From contig NC_053392.1 in the NCBI RefSeq assembly GCF_905171765.1, positions 338,489,010 through 338,553,009 of the forward strand: 64,000 nt of DNA. Reading direction: 5' to 3'. The stretch's first letter is position 1, and each line of letters opens with the position of its first letter. The stretch is from Bufo bufo (lineage: Eukaryota > Chordata > Amphibia > Anura > Bufonidae). Positions 1 through 10,400 of the stretch are shown one piece after another. Made by a program: the position numbers and the translations under genes. The notes beneath the pieces were generated by a model. It did not search any database, was not told the DNA's origin, and saw only the letters and a program-made list of their open reading frames with translations.

Positions 1-363
1 ACCCATTCATTTCAATGGGTCTTTGCGTCGTTTTTCACGCATCATTTCTATGTGCAGGAAAAATCGCAGCATGTTCTATATTCAGCGTTCTACACGCAGC
101 CCTGGCTCCATGAAAGTGAATGGGGCTTGCGAGAAAAATCGGATGCAATGCATTTTTCGCTGATGGTTGCTAGGACATGTAGTTTGCAATTCTTCAGTTT
201 TTCTTCATGCACTTTAAAAACGCAATAAAAACTGATCGCACCCTCGTGGAAAAAACTGAAACTCTGAACGCAATTGCAGACAAAACTGATTGAACTTGCG
301 TTTAAAACCATACATTTTTTCCTGAACAGATCTTGAATCCATATCGCTCATGTGAGAGAAGTC
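1..363. repeat. Partial amphibian-type foldback repeat at window edge
   Basis: No coding region is supported here. A short palindrome near position 2-20 (CCCATT, spacer, AATGGG) and the related text near 107-125 match the internal motif seen in other foldback elements of this window at 3450, 8575, 23440 and 51745. The stretch is probably the right part of such an element, cut by the window edge. Family assignment is by resemblance within the window only. Confidence 0.4.
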
Positions 364-367
364 TTAA

Positions 368-902
368 AGGGGTTGTCTCACATTAGAAAACTGAAATGAG
401 CATTGTATAATGTGATGGATAAATGAGTCAAGCCAGCAAAGGAGGCAATATGGACAATCACATTACATTAGTAAGTGCCTTGTATTAACTTTATCTACAG
501 GTGAAACTCGATAAATTAGAATATTGTGCAAAGTTAATTTATTTCAGTAATGCAGCTTAAAAGGTGAAACTAACATATGAGAGACTCATTACATGCAAAG
601 TGAGATATTTCAAGCCTTTATTTGTTATAATTTGGATGATTATGGCTTACAGCTTATGAAACCCCAAAGTCACAATTTTGAGGTCCCCTTTGCTCAGGGG
701 ATATGGATTAATTAGCTGACTAGAGTGTGACAATTTGAGCCTAGAATATTAAACCTTTTCACAAAACTCAAATTTTAAGCTGCATTAATGCAATCCCTTT
801 TAATTTGCATTACTGAAATAAATAGACTTTTGCACGATATTCAAATTTTTCGAGTTTCACCTGTACATGATAAATGCCACTTGCTGAAGTGAGACAACCC
901 CT
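368..902. mobile_element. Outer MITE with TTAA target duplication, split by a second MITE
   Basis: The ends are inverted repeats: AGGGGTTGTCTCAC at the left and its complement GTGAGACAACCCCT at the right. TTAA lies directly outside both ends (364-367 and 903-906), as expected for piggyBac- or Kolobok-type cut-and-paste elements. There is no coding capacity. A second element (498-863) sits inside it, so the outer element is older. The same AAAGGGGTTGTC terminus reappears as fragments near 1494 and 1554. Confidence 0.7.
498..863. mobile_element. Inner Tc1/mariner-type MITE with TA target duplication
   Basis: The left end reads CAGGTGAAACTCGA and the right end reads TCGAGTTTCACCTG. TA lies immediately outside on both sides (496-497 and 864-865). 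The inverted match extends inward with mismatches, for example AATATTGTGCAAAGT against ACTTTTGCACGATATT. The element is 366 bp with no transposase frame, so it would be mobilised in trans. A TA target and CAG start fit the Tc1/mariner superfamily; that superfamily call is inference from the ends alone. Confidence 0.7.
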
Positions 903-906
903 TTAA

Positions 907-1259
907 ATACATCTACTCTGTTGCTGCTCTAAACATTATAGATTTTGGGATCAGGTGATTGATAATATCAATCTAATGTTTCATTTTATGTATATTAGGT
1001 ACTTCAGATATATTTGAACAGCCATCAACCTGCAAAGTATAATTTCTTTAAACATGAAAATCATGGTTAGAACTTTTGAGTCAACAAAAAAGGTTATTAT
1101 TTTACAGACTAAACTTTTTCATGGTCTTCTCTATAGATGCAAGGTGTGTGCGTGGGGGGGGGGGGGGGGCAGAGAGAGAAGGTAACTGTTACTCTTTTAC
1201 CATAAGCACAGGTCTTGGGATTGCATCACATTTAGTTAAGTTCCATTTCAGTGTTTTTA
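907..1259. other. Non-coding stretch with a G16 homopolymer
   Basis: No gene is visible. An uninterrupted run of 16 G occupies 1154-1169 and is followed by an AGAGAGAGA tract. The rest is AT-rich sequence with no recognisable repeat ends. Confidence 0.5.
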
Positions 1260-1440
1260 TTGGAAGAACTTCAAGGAGATCTAAGTTAGCTAAAACTGAA
1301 TATAGCAACAGGTCCAGATGGTCTTCATCCCAGAGTCATAAGTGAACTTTGTTGTGTGACTGCTACAGCATTAACAAATGTATTTGAATCCATTTCTTTT
1401 TACAAGAGATGCTTCTGATGACTGGAGTTTACTGAATAGC
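1260..1440 (+). pseudogene. CR1-like LINE reverse-transcriptase fragment
   Basis: Reading from 1305 gives the peptide ATGPDGLHPRVISEL followed by a hydrophobic helix-like stretch ending FESIS. The GPDGxHPRVxxEL signature is characteristic of the fingers region of CR1/L2/Jockey-group non-LTR reverse transcriptases. The frame is lost after about 34 codons; a DW motif expected slightly downstream appears in another frame near 1415, so a frameshift is likely. No start codon or other RT motif survives. This is an old, 5' and 3' truncated scrap. The exact clade cannot be fixed from so short a match. Confidence 0.65.
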
Positions 1441-1913
1441 CCGAATATTCACAGAATGGACTGCACCCAAAACATCCCAGCAATATCTTCCGTAAAGGGG
1501 TTGTCTTGTAAGATGCCGGTAGACAGGCGACAGACTTTGATGCTCTATGCAGTTAAAGGGGTTGTGTGGTTTAAAAAAAAACAAGTAACTTTGGGGAAAG
1601 CCATAAATAATAAATATCATTAAAAAAAATATGTATAATAAATTCAGCATTACTCCCTATTTGCTTCAGCACCACTGCTCTGGTGTGCATGGACACAGTG
1701 ATGCTGTCACATCAACAGCTTGCAATCACTGCAGCCAATCACAACAGCTTGTTACCGCTGCAGCCAATTACAATTTCTTCAACTGTCAGAAGGTTCAGTC
1801 CTCATCAGGTCCTCACATGCCTGGTAATGCTTATGCTTCTCTGTTACTGCCAGCCAGAATAATTTAATCTAGACAGCCCTGGACTGGCAAACCACAGATG
1901 TAGGTGCCAACTT
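1441..1913. other. Non-coding stretch with transposon-terminus fragments
   Basis: Two copies of an AAAGGGGTTGT terminus occur near 1494 and 1554, resembling the outer MITE ends at 368 and 902, but no matching partner end is seen. A loose duplication of text around AACAGCTTG with CAGCCAATCACAA lies at 1700-1770. No coding region is supported. Confidence 0.45.
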
Positions 1914-2297
1914 ATGTCCCCTGTTAGAAACAAAATAGTTGATGGGAGAATTACTGTAGTTATAGCCAAGTTTAATGGAGTTCAACTGTCCTGTTTAGCG
2001 GACATGGGATCCCAAGTGACAGACTTTGAGATCCATTTCTACTCCTTGTTGTCAAGGGGGACCGCAACCCGGGTGCACTCCATGACATCCAACCACCTAC
2101 CCACCCCAATTGGAAGGGTGATGCAAGTTGTATTGAAGATGGTCTCTAGTGTTCCAGTGATTCCTGGGATGAACATATTGGGAGAGCTAGATGGACTAAT
2201 GGCAAAACTGTTCAGTCCACAGTACTGGAAACATGTCCTGAGTCAGCGACCACTACAATTAGCTCTGCAGAAGACAACAAAACAGTTCTGGATCTAG
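1914..2297 (+). pseudogene. LTR-retrotransposon aspartic protease (retropepsin) fragment
   Basis: The 127-residue frame contains GVQLSCLADMGSQVT, which resembles the catalytic loop of Ty3/gypsy-type retropepsins, usually hydrophobic-D-T/S-G-S-Q-V-T. About 75 residues later VPVIPGMNILGEL resembles the C-terminal segment that precedes reverse transcriptase in vertebrate Gypsy elements. The central threonine or serine of the catalytic triplet is replaced by methionine (DMG), which should abolish activity. No gag, RT or LTR was found beside it. It is a solitary decayed pol fragment of a transposon, not a host protease gene. The initiator methionine is accidental. Confidence 0.6.
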
Positions 2298-3384
2298 AAT
2301 GTGCTACTGGACTTTCCAGGGAGAGCAGGTTGTATAAAATTACCCTCCTCCATATCAAAGTACAGGCTACCTACAAAATGTTGAATTAGCTATGGCTTGA
2401 AACCTTTGTACCTTCCAGATTTACACAGCTCTCGGTTCAATTGCATTTTAAATATTCTATTTGTTAAGAGCAACTTATATGTGAATACTCTACCACTTGT
2501 ATGTCCATAAAACATGTGGCACATATGAATATTTACTGAATATAGAAAACCAATTCTCTATAAAGCTTTTAGCATGTATTCTACTACAAGACATTTTTAG
2601 ACTCATACTTTACAGTAGTTAATGACTGACATGCAGCGTCTCATTTCTCAGAAATGTTATATAGAGAGAAGCAGCATGACATACTCATCTCCTTACAAGG
2701 TACTGAGGTGTTCATTAAAGACAAAAGTGTTCAGGGATCTGTCCAGAAAACCCTTTGCATGGTTCCTTGTTGCTTCATAATGGCAATAGTCCATAGATGC
2801 TATGAGATATCCAGCCTAATTACGATACCATATGTTCATCCTTCCAGCACATTAATGTGTTGACAATTAAAACACATAATAATAGTTCAATGACATCTAG
2901 ATCAGTGGTGCACAGCCTGCGGCCCAGGGGCCACATGCGGCCTGCGATGCCATTCTGGTTGGTCATCAGCCACCTGGTTATAGATTTGCTTATCTGTGTC
3001 TTGGTGTTGCTCAAATGTATTTCCTATGTTAGACAGAAGAGGAGTGGCATGTAGTGGTAGGGACAGGGAAGACCCAATGCAGCACTAAGTACATGTCTTT
3101 GGGTCTCTCATAGATCAGCAGAATGGGGGTCTCAGAAAGAAGATGTGATGGAAAGGTGGTTATACTTGAGTAAGGCTATCTTCATTGAAGGTTACGGGTG
3201 TAGCAAAAGACTCAACTGTTTTAGTAACTAAAACTACAATGGAGAGGGTTTCATGCATGGTGCCTTCCATTCTGGAGGGTGAACTGAATGAGAAGGGGAA
3301 GTAGAAATGGCTTCTATCAGACATTTATGGCAGATACTTCAGATCCAGATGTTTTATTGCAACCTTTTGGACTAGTCCAATCTA
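2298..3384. other. Non-coding stretch with a possible hAT-type end at 2903
   Basis: At 2903 the sequence starts CAGTGGTGCACAGCCTGCGG and continues into GC-rich text with repeated GCGGCC. This style is typical of hAT transposon termini and is similar to the better-supported hAT start at 48758. I could not find the matching 3' end or an 8-bp duplication, so this is only a suspected truncated element. No coding region is supported in the remaining sequence. Confidence 0.35.
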
Positions 3385-3714
3385 AGGGCTCATGCACACG
3401 AACATATTTTCTTTCCGTGTCCATTCCATTTTTTTGGCGCACGATATGCGGAACCATTCATTTCAATGGGTCCGCAAAAAAAACCCGGAAGTTACTCCGT
3501 CTGCATTCCATTTCCATATGTCCGTTTGTCAGTTCTGCAAAAAAATAGAACTTGTCCTATTATTGTCTGCATTACGAACAAGGATAGTACTGTTCTGTTA
3601 GGGGCCAGCTGTTCCGTTCTGCAAAATACGGAATGCACACAGACGTCATCTGTATTTTTTTGCGAATCCTTTTTTGCAGACCACAAAATACATATGGTCG
3701 TGTACATGAGCCCT
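3385..3714. mobile_element. Foldback MITE (AGGGCTCATGCACACG ends)
   Basis: The left end AGGGCTCATGCACACGA pairs with the right end TCGTGTACATGAGCCCT, with TA immediately outside at 3383-3384 and 3715-3716. The interior carries CCATTCATTTCAATGGGTCCGC and runs of paired GGAATGCA/TTCCG text typical of this family. Related copies lie at 8347-8662 and 23127-23657. It has no transposase. Confidence 0.65.
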
Positions 3715-3799
3715 TAGACTGTGGCCCTCAGACCAGAGAAGGTTGATTATTTTTCAGATCATTATGATAAAATGTAATAAAAAATGCTGTAAACGTGGA

Positions 3800-4152
3800 A
3801 AACATATGTAGGGACCAATTCAAATGGAAGTGTGCACAAAATGGTTTTCATTTCATTTAGATTTAAGACTATTTTTTATAGATTTAATATGTGGAATTTT
3901 TTAAAGCCAGGATCCAGATTAACAGGATTTTACTGTAGCTTTCAAAGTACTAATCTAGGTCAAAATGAGTACTATCGAAGAGCAATTAAAATGGAAATAA
4001 GCTCAAAATTATTTTTGCTTCCTTTAGATTTTAGACAATTTTTTATGGATTTAATAATACAGTATGTGAAATTTTTAAAAGGTTCCAGATTACCAGGATT
4101 TTACTGTAGCTTTCAAAGTAATGCTAGGTAAAAATGAGTACTATAGAAGAGA
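3800..4152. repeat. Diverged tandem duplication, period about 169 bp
   Basis: Two adjacent segments share CAGGATTTTACTGTAGCTTT and then AAATGAGTACTAT with GAAGAG. The second match lies 169 bp after the first (for example 3967 against 4136). The copies differ by many substitutions and small gaps, so the duplication is not recent. Neither copy has a convincing gene. Confidence 0.6.
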
Positions 4153-4629
4153 AGACAGTATTCAAATGTCCTGAAGGAAGAAATCACAATGCATCATGTA
4201 TTGTTTAGTGTAAGTAAATCTGTCACATAGCTTGTTTTAAAACATGTCCAAAATTAAGATTTTAACCCCAAAGCTAACAGGTTAACATGATGCCAAAAAT
4301 GATACCGGCAACAAAGTAGGCATAGATGAACAATGCCACATATAACCGACCTATTGATGTCACGTTTGAGTAGCAGATCCACCAGCAGTTGTGAGGATGG
4401 GAGGACATGTGCCATGGATGCTAGGTGCCAAGGGCTGCCAACAAGCCACTCGGACGTGGCAGGTTATTAGATATAGGGCAGTGTATTGATCTTTTAGCAG
4501 TAAAGGAAAGCCTAGATAGATCTGCAAGATAGAAACTGTGTCTGTGGGAAAGTTTCATGTGGAGTTTCTTGCTGTGTATTGGATTCCCTGCTACCCCTTG
4601 CCCAATAATAAATTTACTTACAGTGCTGC
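4153..4629. other. Non-coding stretch, nothing recognised
   Basis: AT-rich sequence without convincing reading frames, RNA gene signals or terminal repeats. Confidence 0.4.
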
Positions 4630-4752
4630 CACAAGGGCGGATTGATTTACGGAAAGATATATACAGGTTTACAGTCTTATTATTCTAATATCTCACTGCC
4701 TGAAAACTGTTAAAATAACCGTTTTCAGGCAGTGAGACACAAGGGCGGATTG
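4630..4752. repeat. 93-bp insertion with hairpin, flanked by 15-bp direct repeat
   Basis: The 15-mer CACAAGGGCGGATTG occurs at 4630-4644 and again at 4738-4752. Between them lies a 93-bp segment (4645-4737). It ends in a hairpin with arms CTCACTGCCTGAAAAC and GTTTTCAGGCAGTGAG, an exact complement. A direct repeat of this length is what target-primed reverse transcription leaves, so the 93 bp may be a very short retroposed sequence. The downstream copy of the 15-mer continues into a GC-rich repeat that starts GGGCGGATTGGCC. Confidence 0.55.
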
Positions 4753-5117
4753 GCCATAGACCTTACAGGGGAATTTCCCGGTGAGCTGAGCCCTCTTCTT
4801 GGCTGGCCAGTGGAAGTTTTTGGGGATGTATTTTATGCTGTTGGCAGCAGTATTTTGTGATGGACTGTGGTATTTGGCTTTGTTGGGGTGGTATAATGTG
4901 TTGCAATATGGTATTGCTAGCCCCTACTTGTGTTGGCCCTGCCTTCCATCAATTTGAACCCGACTAAACAACAGGGCCATTTTTTAGTAATTTTCCAGTG
5001 CCACTTTAAGTTCCCAGTCTGGCCCTGGCTGCCACTGATGGTATACATTTTCTGTATGTATTGGAAACTGCTTGAATATACAGTATAACAGTCACTAAGA
5101 TATCAGAGTTCATTGTA
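4753..5117. repeat. Interspersed repeat, no gene
   Basis: The segment starts GGCGGATTGGCCATAGACC and ends near 5030 with CAGTCTGGCCCTGG. The two ends are loosely complementary, as in a degenerate inverted-repeat element. There is no coding capacity. Confidence 0.35.
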
Positions 5118-5312
5118 ATTAGTGTTGAGCCAACTTGTGTTTTCAAGTTCGACGTTCAAGGTTCGGGTTCGGGTTATCTAATAATTCCGTTATAGATTCC
5201 GCTACCACAGACCATTAGTTATGGTCCGTGGTAGCCGAATCCATTACGGAATTCTTAGATAACCTGAACCTTGTACGCCGAACTTGAAAACAGAAGTTCG
5301 CTCATCTCTAAT
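5118..5312. mobile_element. Near-perfect palindromic MITE of 195 bp
   Basis: The left arm begins ATTAGTGTTGAGCCAACTTG and the right arm ends in its approximate complement GCTCATCTCTAAT. The arms stay paired almost to the centre, where ACCACAGACCAT faces ATGGTCCGTGGT around position 5215. A transcript would fold into one long hairpin. It is non-autonomous, and the transposase family that moves it cannot be told from the ends. Confidence 0.65.
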
Positions 5313-5524
5313 TGTGAGTACTAAGGAATGAAGTTATGAGTTCCTGTTAGTCCTCCATATACCTATGCCTGAGCCAGGGGCGTTGCTAGGGTCTCAAAAG
5401 ATCTAGGCCCCAAGCCCCAATGCATATTGACCAATTCTCTAAGTAGACCAACCGACCCCAACCGTCCCACCACTGCAAACACTAGCACTGAAGACATTTT
5501 ACTGTACTTGCTATACAGCTATAC

Positions 5525-5628
5525 CTCTCACATCCAGTGCCTCCCAGGTGACGTCTCCTCTCATGTAGATCTTCTCTGTCATCGTCTTCTCCATTCGGTC
5601 CGGACAACTTCTCTCAGCCGCCTCGTCT
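5525..5628 (-). other. Exon-like block in family X copy 1 (minus strand)
   Basis: On the minus strand a pyrimidine-containing tract ends in CTCTGCAG just before this block, and the block is followed by GAG then GTATAG, giving plausible acceptor and donor splice sites about 104 bp apart. One frame reads TEKIYMRGDVTWEALDVRG. The second copy at 44030-44134 keeps the same borders and nearly the same peptide. It could be a captured host exon or chance; no family was recognised. Confidence 0.3.
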
Positions 5629-6069
5629 CTGCAGAGTGTGACACACGGACATCTTAGGTTCCTCGCTTTTCTGTACCCCCAAATACTATTCTGAAGAAAA
5701 ATTAGGGCCATACAGATAATCTTCCCCATAGTAATAGCTATCCTCATAGTCCCACCAATAGTAATTCCCTTCTAGAATTCCCTCATTAGTAATACTGCTC
5801 CGTACAGTGCCCCCAACAGTGATAATGCTCCCCAAGAGTGCCTCCATTAGTAGAAGAGCCCTCCAGTATTAATAATGCCCTTACAGAGCCCCCCAGTAGA
5901 AATAAGGCCCCTTATTGTTCCCCCAATGGTAATAAAGCTATCTACAGAACCCTCAGTAGTAATAAGGCCCCCACAGTGCTCTTAGTAGAAATAATGTGGA
6001 TCTATAAGTCCCTCCTATAGAGCCCCCAGTAGTAATTAGAACTAATGTCCCCTGGATTTAAAATGCCCC

Positions 6070-6330
6070 CACAGTGCCCCCATATTTATATCCCCCCCTA
6101 CTGTTATAGTGCTCACCCTGAAGTACCCCAGTATTTATATTGCCCCCTACTGTTATAATGCCCCTACAGTGCCCCCAGTATTTATATCGCCCCCTACTGT
6201 TATAATGCTCACCCTGATGTGCCCCAGTATTTATATCGCCCCCTACTGTTATAATGCCCCTAAAGTTCCCCCAGTATTTATACTGCCCCCTACTGTTATA
6301 ATGCTCACCCTGAAGCGCCCCAGCATTTAT
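6070..6330. repeat. 96-bp tandem repeat inside family X
   Basis: The text ATGCTCACCCTGA recurs at 6109, 6205 and 6301, exactly 96 bp apart. Each unit contains CCCCAGTATTTATAT and CCCCCTACTGTTATA. Since 96 is a multiple of three, an apparent 105-codon frame runs through it, which is a repeat artefact. Confidence 0.7.
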
Positions 6331-7140
6331 AATGTCCCCTGCAGTGCCCCTTGTAGTTATATTACTTCGTTTAGTGTCCTCAGAAATTATAACTTCTCAG
6401 CCCCTCCACCATACAGTGCGATGTAAATAACATTATTTCCCACCCTCCACCATAGAGTCCCATGTAAATAACATCACACCATCTCTCCTGCCCCCTTGAA
6501 TATACAGTCCCACATAAATAGCATCACCCCCTTCCGAGCCGCCTTCAACATACAGTCCCATGTAAAGAACATCACCCCCTCACCAGCCACCTTCAACAAA
6601 CAGCCCCATGTAAATAACATTACCCCTCAACATTCAGTCCCGTGTAAATAATATCACTCCCTTCCACAGCCGCCTTCAACATATAGTCCCATGTAAATAA
6701 TATCACCCTGCCCTAGAAACCTCCAACATGCATTCCTATGTAAATAACATCACCCCCTCAATTTTCAGTCCCATGTAAATAACTTCAGCCCTAACATACA
6801 GTCCCAGTTAAATAACCACAACTCCAAGCATTGCTCTTCCTCTCCATTCACTTACCTCTCCTCATGTAGCAGACCTCACCACAGCTTCTTCCCAGGACTT
6901 CTCTTCACTGCTGAGCCGTCCTCTCCTGCACTGGTCACATGATGGTGACATCATCGCAGGTCCTTTTCAGCTACTGCATTTAGAACTGATCACATGACCT
7001 GTGATGTCACCTTAGATTAGATTCAATTGTATTGCCGTCCTGAAGACGGCAATACAGTTGTATCTATCTGGCAGGCAGGACATTCGGGGCCTTGGACAAA
7101 AAATCAGGGGCCCAGGCCTGATCATAAATTGGAGCCTGGT

Positions 7141-7861
7141 TTCAAAGGATACTGATGTGTTATTTGCTCCAATAGGGTAATCCTGTTCTATTGAGTTACA
7201 CTAGCCTTGGACCATAGCTGCCTTCATCTGGATACATTCATCCACCCATCAAACTAAAGCAGCCTGTCTGCTTGAGACAGTTTTAAGTTGCATTTAGATT
7301 TCAAAATCCTTGCAGTTTAGTAATATGATCCTTAGCTGCATCTGGCTATAGAGCTTGCCAACATGAATAATATTTTAACAAACTGGCAGGGAATCAAGAC
7401 TTTAGGAAAGATTTGTATGTCCTGCTTATATATAGATATTAGATACCTCAGATATTTAGAACAGCATGTACTGTGTAATATATTTTATATGGCGTTTGAA
7501 GTTAAGTATATTTTGTAGTTTTCATGCCTACATGTAGATACAGTGACATAAACGCATATATAAAAAGAAAAGGTGTTTTATGCAAATGTTGTAGACAGAA
7601 CCATGGGAATAACTATAGCCATGACAGCCATAGCATTTGCTATTATGTGGGTTTTCTGTTAATATACATGCCTGTAATTATTGCTGCTTATGCTGCTGTT
7701 TTAATTTTCTTACACTATGTGCTATGAATTATAGTTGCTATAATATTATAGTATAGTTACTATAGTTATTATGGTAATCCCCACACCCAATGCAATAGCT
7801 CATACAGCTTGGCCTGCACAACTCTATTTCGTACATAGGTGGCTGGACTGCTTTGTAAAAC
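7141..7861. other. Non-coding AT-rich stretch, nothing recognised
   Basis: No gene, RNA or transposon end is supported. A short 67-residue frame at 7524-7727 has no recognisable motif and AT-rich codon use, and is treated as chance. Confidence 0.4.
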
Positions 7862-8058
7862 AATCAACTTTACCTTTTGTGTCACCCTCATTCCCTCATA
7901 GATTGTAAGCTCTTGGGAGCAGTGCCTTCAACTACTGGTGTTTTAGTTGTTTATTACCCTGTAATTCTGTAATGTCTTATGATTTGTACATGAACCCTCT
8001 GAATTGTAAAGCGCTGCGGAATATGCTGGCGCTATATAAGTAAAGATTATTATTATTA
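7862..8058 (+). mobile_element. LINE 3' tail (L2/CR1 type)
   Basis: The segment contains CTCATAGATTGTAAGCTC and later TGTAAAGCGCTGCGGAATAT with GGCGCTATATAAGTAAAG, and ends in an (ATT)n tract at about 8045-8058. This is the usual 3' untranslated end of L2/CR1-like LINEs in frogs, which terminate in short tandem repeats rather than poly-A. No coding part remains, so it is a 5'-truncated insertion or a SINE that shares the tail. Confidence 0.6.
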
Positions 8059-8346
8059 GTTACTCGCCTGGACAGAACTTATACTTTTTAAAGTATTATA
8101 GTTGAATTTCTCTATAATTTTGAAATCATCCTTTATGCAACATATACAATTATCCATCTTGGCAGCAGCTTGTTTTCGGGTTGTTCTCTTATATTACTGT
8201 TTCTTCTCACCAACTAGTTATAGTCTGAATACATGTTCTATCTATAGCACTCTGAAAATACAGCCCTGACTTCTACTGCCACAACCAGCTCTTTGTATCA
8301 AGGATTACACACTACTGCTCTAAACACGTCCCTGGTTTTTACTTTG

Positions 8347-8662
8347 AGGCCTCATGCACACGACCGTATGTATTTTGCGGTCCGCAAAAAATACGGATGA
8401 GGTCCGTGTGCATTCCGTATTTTGCGGAACAGAACAGCTGGCCCCTAATAGAACAGCACTATCCTTGTCTGTAATGCGGGCAATAATAGGACATGTTCTA
8501 TTTTTTTGCGGAACGGAATTACGTACATACGGAAACAGAATGCACACGGAGTAACTTCTGTTTTTTTTGCGGACCCATTGAAATGAATGGCTCTGTATAC
8601 GGTCCGCAAAAAAAAACCCGGAACGGACACGGAAAGAATATTCGTTTGTGTGCATGAGGCCT
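8347..8662. mobile_element. Foldback MITE (AGGCCTCATGCACACGAC ends)
   Basis: The left end AGGCCTCATGCACACGAC pairs with the right end GTGTGCATGAGGCCT. If the borders are set one base inwards, a 3-bp direct repeat TGA flanks both sides. The interior carries GACCCATTGAAATGAATGG and several TGCGGAAC/GTTCCGCA pairs. It is the same family as 3385-3714, in the opposite orientation to judge by internal text. Confidence 0.65.
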
Positions 8663-9639
8663 GAGTCTGTCCTTCTCCAACTGTTCAGTACTTACATTAA
8701 TATACTAAAGAAAATGTAAAGGCGGCTTACCTTCCAAAATGCCCCACATGTTCAAAGAGACTCTCCATGCCCTGGCAGCAGCAGCAGCTCTGGTGTGCTG
8801 TACAGCTTGAGAATTGACCCTGGATTCTTGTGCTTATTCAGCTGGGCATGATCCTAGAGCCAAGCTGTTTTGTAACTTGTGCATTTCAGTTGATTGTGAT
8901 GATGCCAGTTTACTTTGTTTTTGCAGACATCAAGTGCATCCTCATAAGAGATAAGCCTTTATCAGTGTGTCGTTCATGAAAGCTGTGAAAGACGTGGAGT
9001 TGAGATAGAGTGGTCCCGCAGTGTGTGTTCAGGGGCTGGCTCAGATGCGTGAAGCAGACGTGGGTGTATGAGAGGTTTTGTAGACAGCAGCCCCTCCTTC
9101 ACTTCCTTACCTCATGGAAAGGTCTGGTGGGATATATTAAAAATCCACCCAATTTTGAACTACTTGTGAATCTTAAACACATCTAACTAAGTGATGACTT
9201 ACACGGTGGGCGACCACTAAAAGAATAGTAGCTTCCCTTTACCGCCCCCTTAGATTGGAAGGGAACCATAGTTCTTCTAAACAAGCAGTGTGCACAACTG
9301 TTCCCATACTATGACATCACTGTGTGCAATAACCCTTTCCTACTACTTCACATGGTTTGTTCATTCCTAGCTATCCTGGATCCAGCTGGAAAGCCCAGGA
9401 TTTGGGGCACTGTCCCACTGTCCCAGGAAGGCTGCCACATGTCCTGATTTCAGCCATATCTGTATCCTCAGCAATCAGTATTCAAATACAATGAATACGA
9501 TGGTGAAGCAGAGAGTGATCAGCTTTCTGCTCCATCATTCACCCTGTGACCCCTGCTATTGGGGGCTTGGCACAGGCTAGATCCTGTGTCATCACACCTC
9601 CTGCAAGCCACAGACAGCAAAGAATAGGCCTGCACTGAG
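8663..9639. other. Non-coding stretch, nothing recognised
   Basis: Mixed-composition sequence with no convincing reading frame, RNA gene or repeat terminus. Confidence 0.4.
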
Positions 9640-10060
9640 GCAAGGGAATGCAGCTAGCTCAGTATTAATTTCAGAGGCACTATGGGGGCAATATACTGAA
9701 TAGAGGCACTAATTGGCACAACACTGCATGGTGGCATTACAGTATGGGGGCATACTATTCTGTGCAGAGTTACTAAGGGGGCATCAAACTGCACTGAGAG
9801 GCACTAAGATTGCATCATACTATGTAAGAGGCACTACAGAGGCATTATATTATGTGGGGGCATTAAGGGTACACCATTAGAAGCTGAAGGGCACATTTAC
9901 TGCATTGGGCCAATTAAGGGAGCATCACTACAGTGTGCGAAGCACTGAGGGGGCATCCTTGCTGTGTGTGGGGGCACTAAGGTGTCATTCTTACTGCATG
10001 GGGCCACAAAAGGGGACTATTACGATGTGAGAGCACAAAAGGGACTGGGCAAGATTGGGC
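9640..10060. repeat. Degenerate G-rich tandem repeat
   Basis: Short motifs such as GGCACTAAGGGGGCAT and TGTGTGGGGGCA recur irregularly every 30-40 bp with heavy divergence. No coding region is present. Confidence 0.5.
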
Positions 10061-10089
10061 GTGTACGGATAGGGATTGGGAGGGGTTAA

Positions 10090-10400
10090 AGCAGACGTCC
10101 CAAGTGTCCCTTTTTTGGAGGGACAGTCCCTATTTTTGACCCAAGTTCCTCTGTCCCTATTTGCTTCTTAAATGTCCCTCTTTTTGATCTGAGGTATATA
10201 ATTGCATTATTACATGTACAATATTGATCCAGAAAGTGTATATCTGGTTCCTATCTACATACGGTATTAGACCATGCCTTTTAAAGTGTATAAAAATGTA
10301 GGGTTTAAAGCATATAAGTATGCAGGAAAAATGGATCTTTCACACAATGAACTATAAGTGTCCTTCTTTGACTGTCCAAAATTTTGGGAGGCATGGTAAA
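10090..10400. repeat. Interspersed repeat rich in GTCCC motifs
   Basis: The text AAGTGTCCC, GGACAGTCCCTATTTTTGAC, CTGTCCCTATTTGC and ATGTCCCTC recurs on the left, and GTCCTTC with TGTCCAAAATTTTGGGAGG on the right. It resembles a widespread amphibian non-autonomous repeat. No frame or clear terminal duplication was found. Confidence 0.4.

Larger units (their letters stand above)
5377..7140. repeat. C-rich interspersed repeat, family X copy 1
   Basis: The repeat starts CAGGGGCGTTGCTAGGGTCT and ends in GGGGCC-rich text near 7090-7140. Its first 400 bp are clearly homologous, in the same orientation, to 43960-44340: both contain TCACATCCAG, CTCCCAGGTGAC, GTAGATCTTCTCTGTCATC and CTGCAGAGTGTGACACAC. 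The middle part (5830-6830) consists of degenerate C-rich tandem units. It contains no host gene. An exon-like block inside it is listed separately. Confidence 0.6.

Noticed and set aside
1154..1169. G16 run as a regulatory G-quadruplex
   Set aside because: A single homopolymer with no gene nearby; more likely slippage, and its length may be an assembly uncertainty.
5150..5180. tRNA B-box-like GGTTCGGGTT
   Set aside because: It lies in the arm of the palindromic MITE; no A box, acceptor stem or anticodon arm can be formed.
6109..6426. 105-codon frame with repeated peptide
   Set aside because: It is produced by a 96-bp C-rich tandem repeat whose length is a multiple of three.
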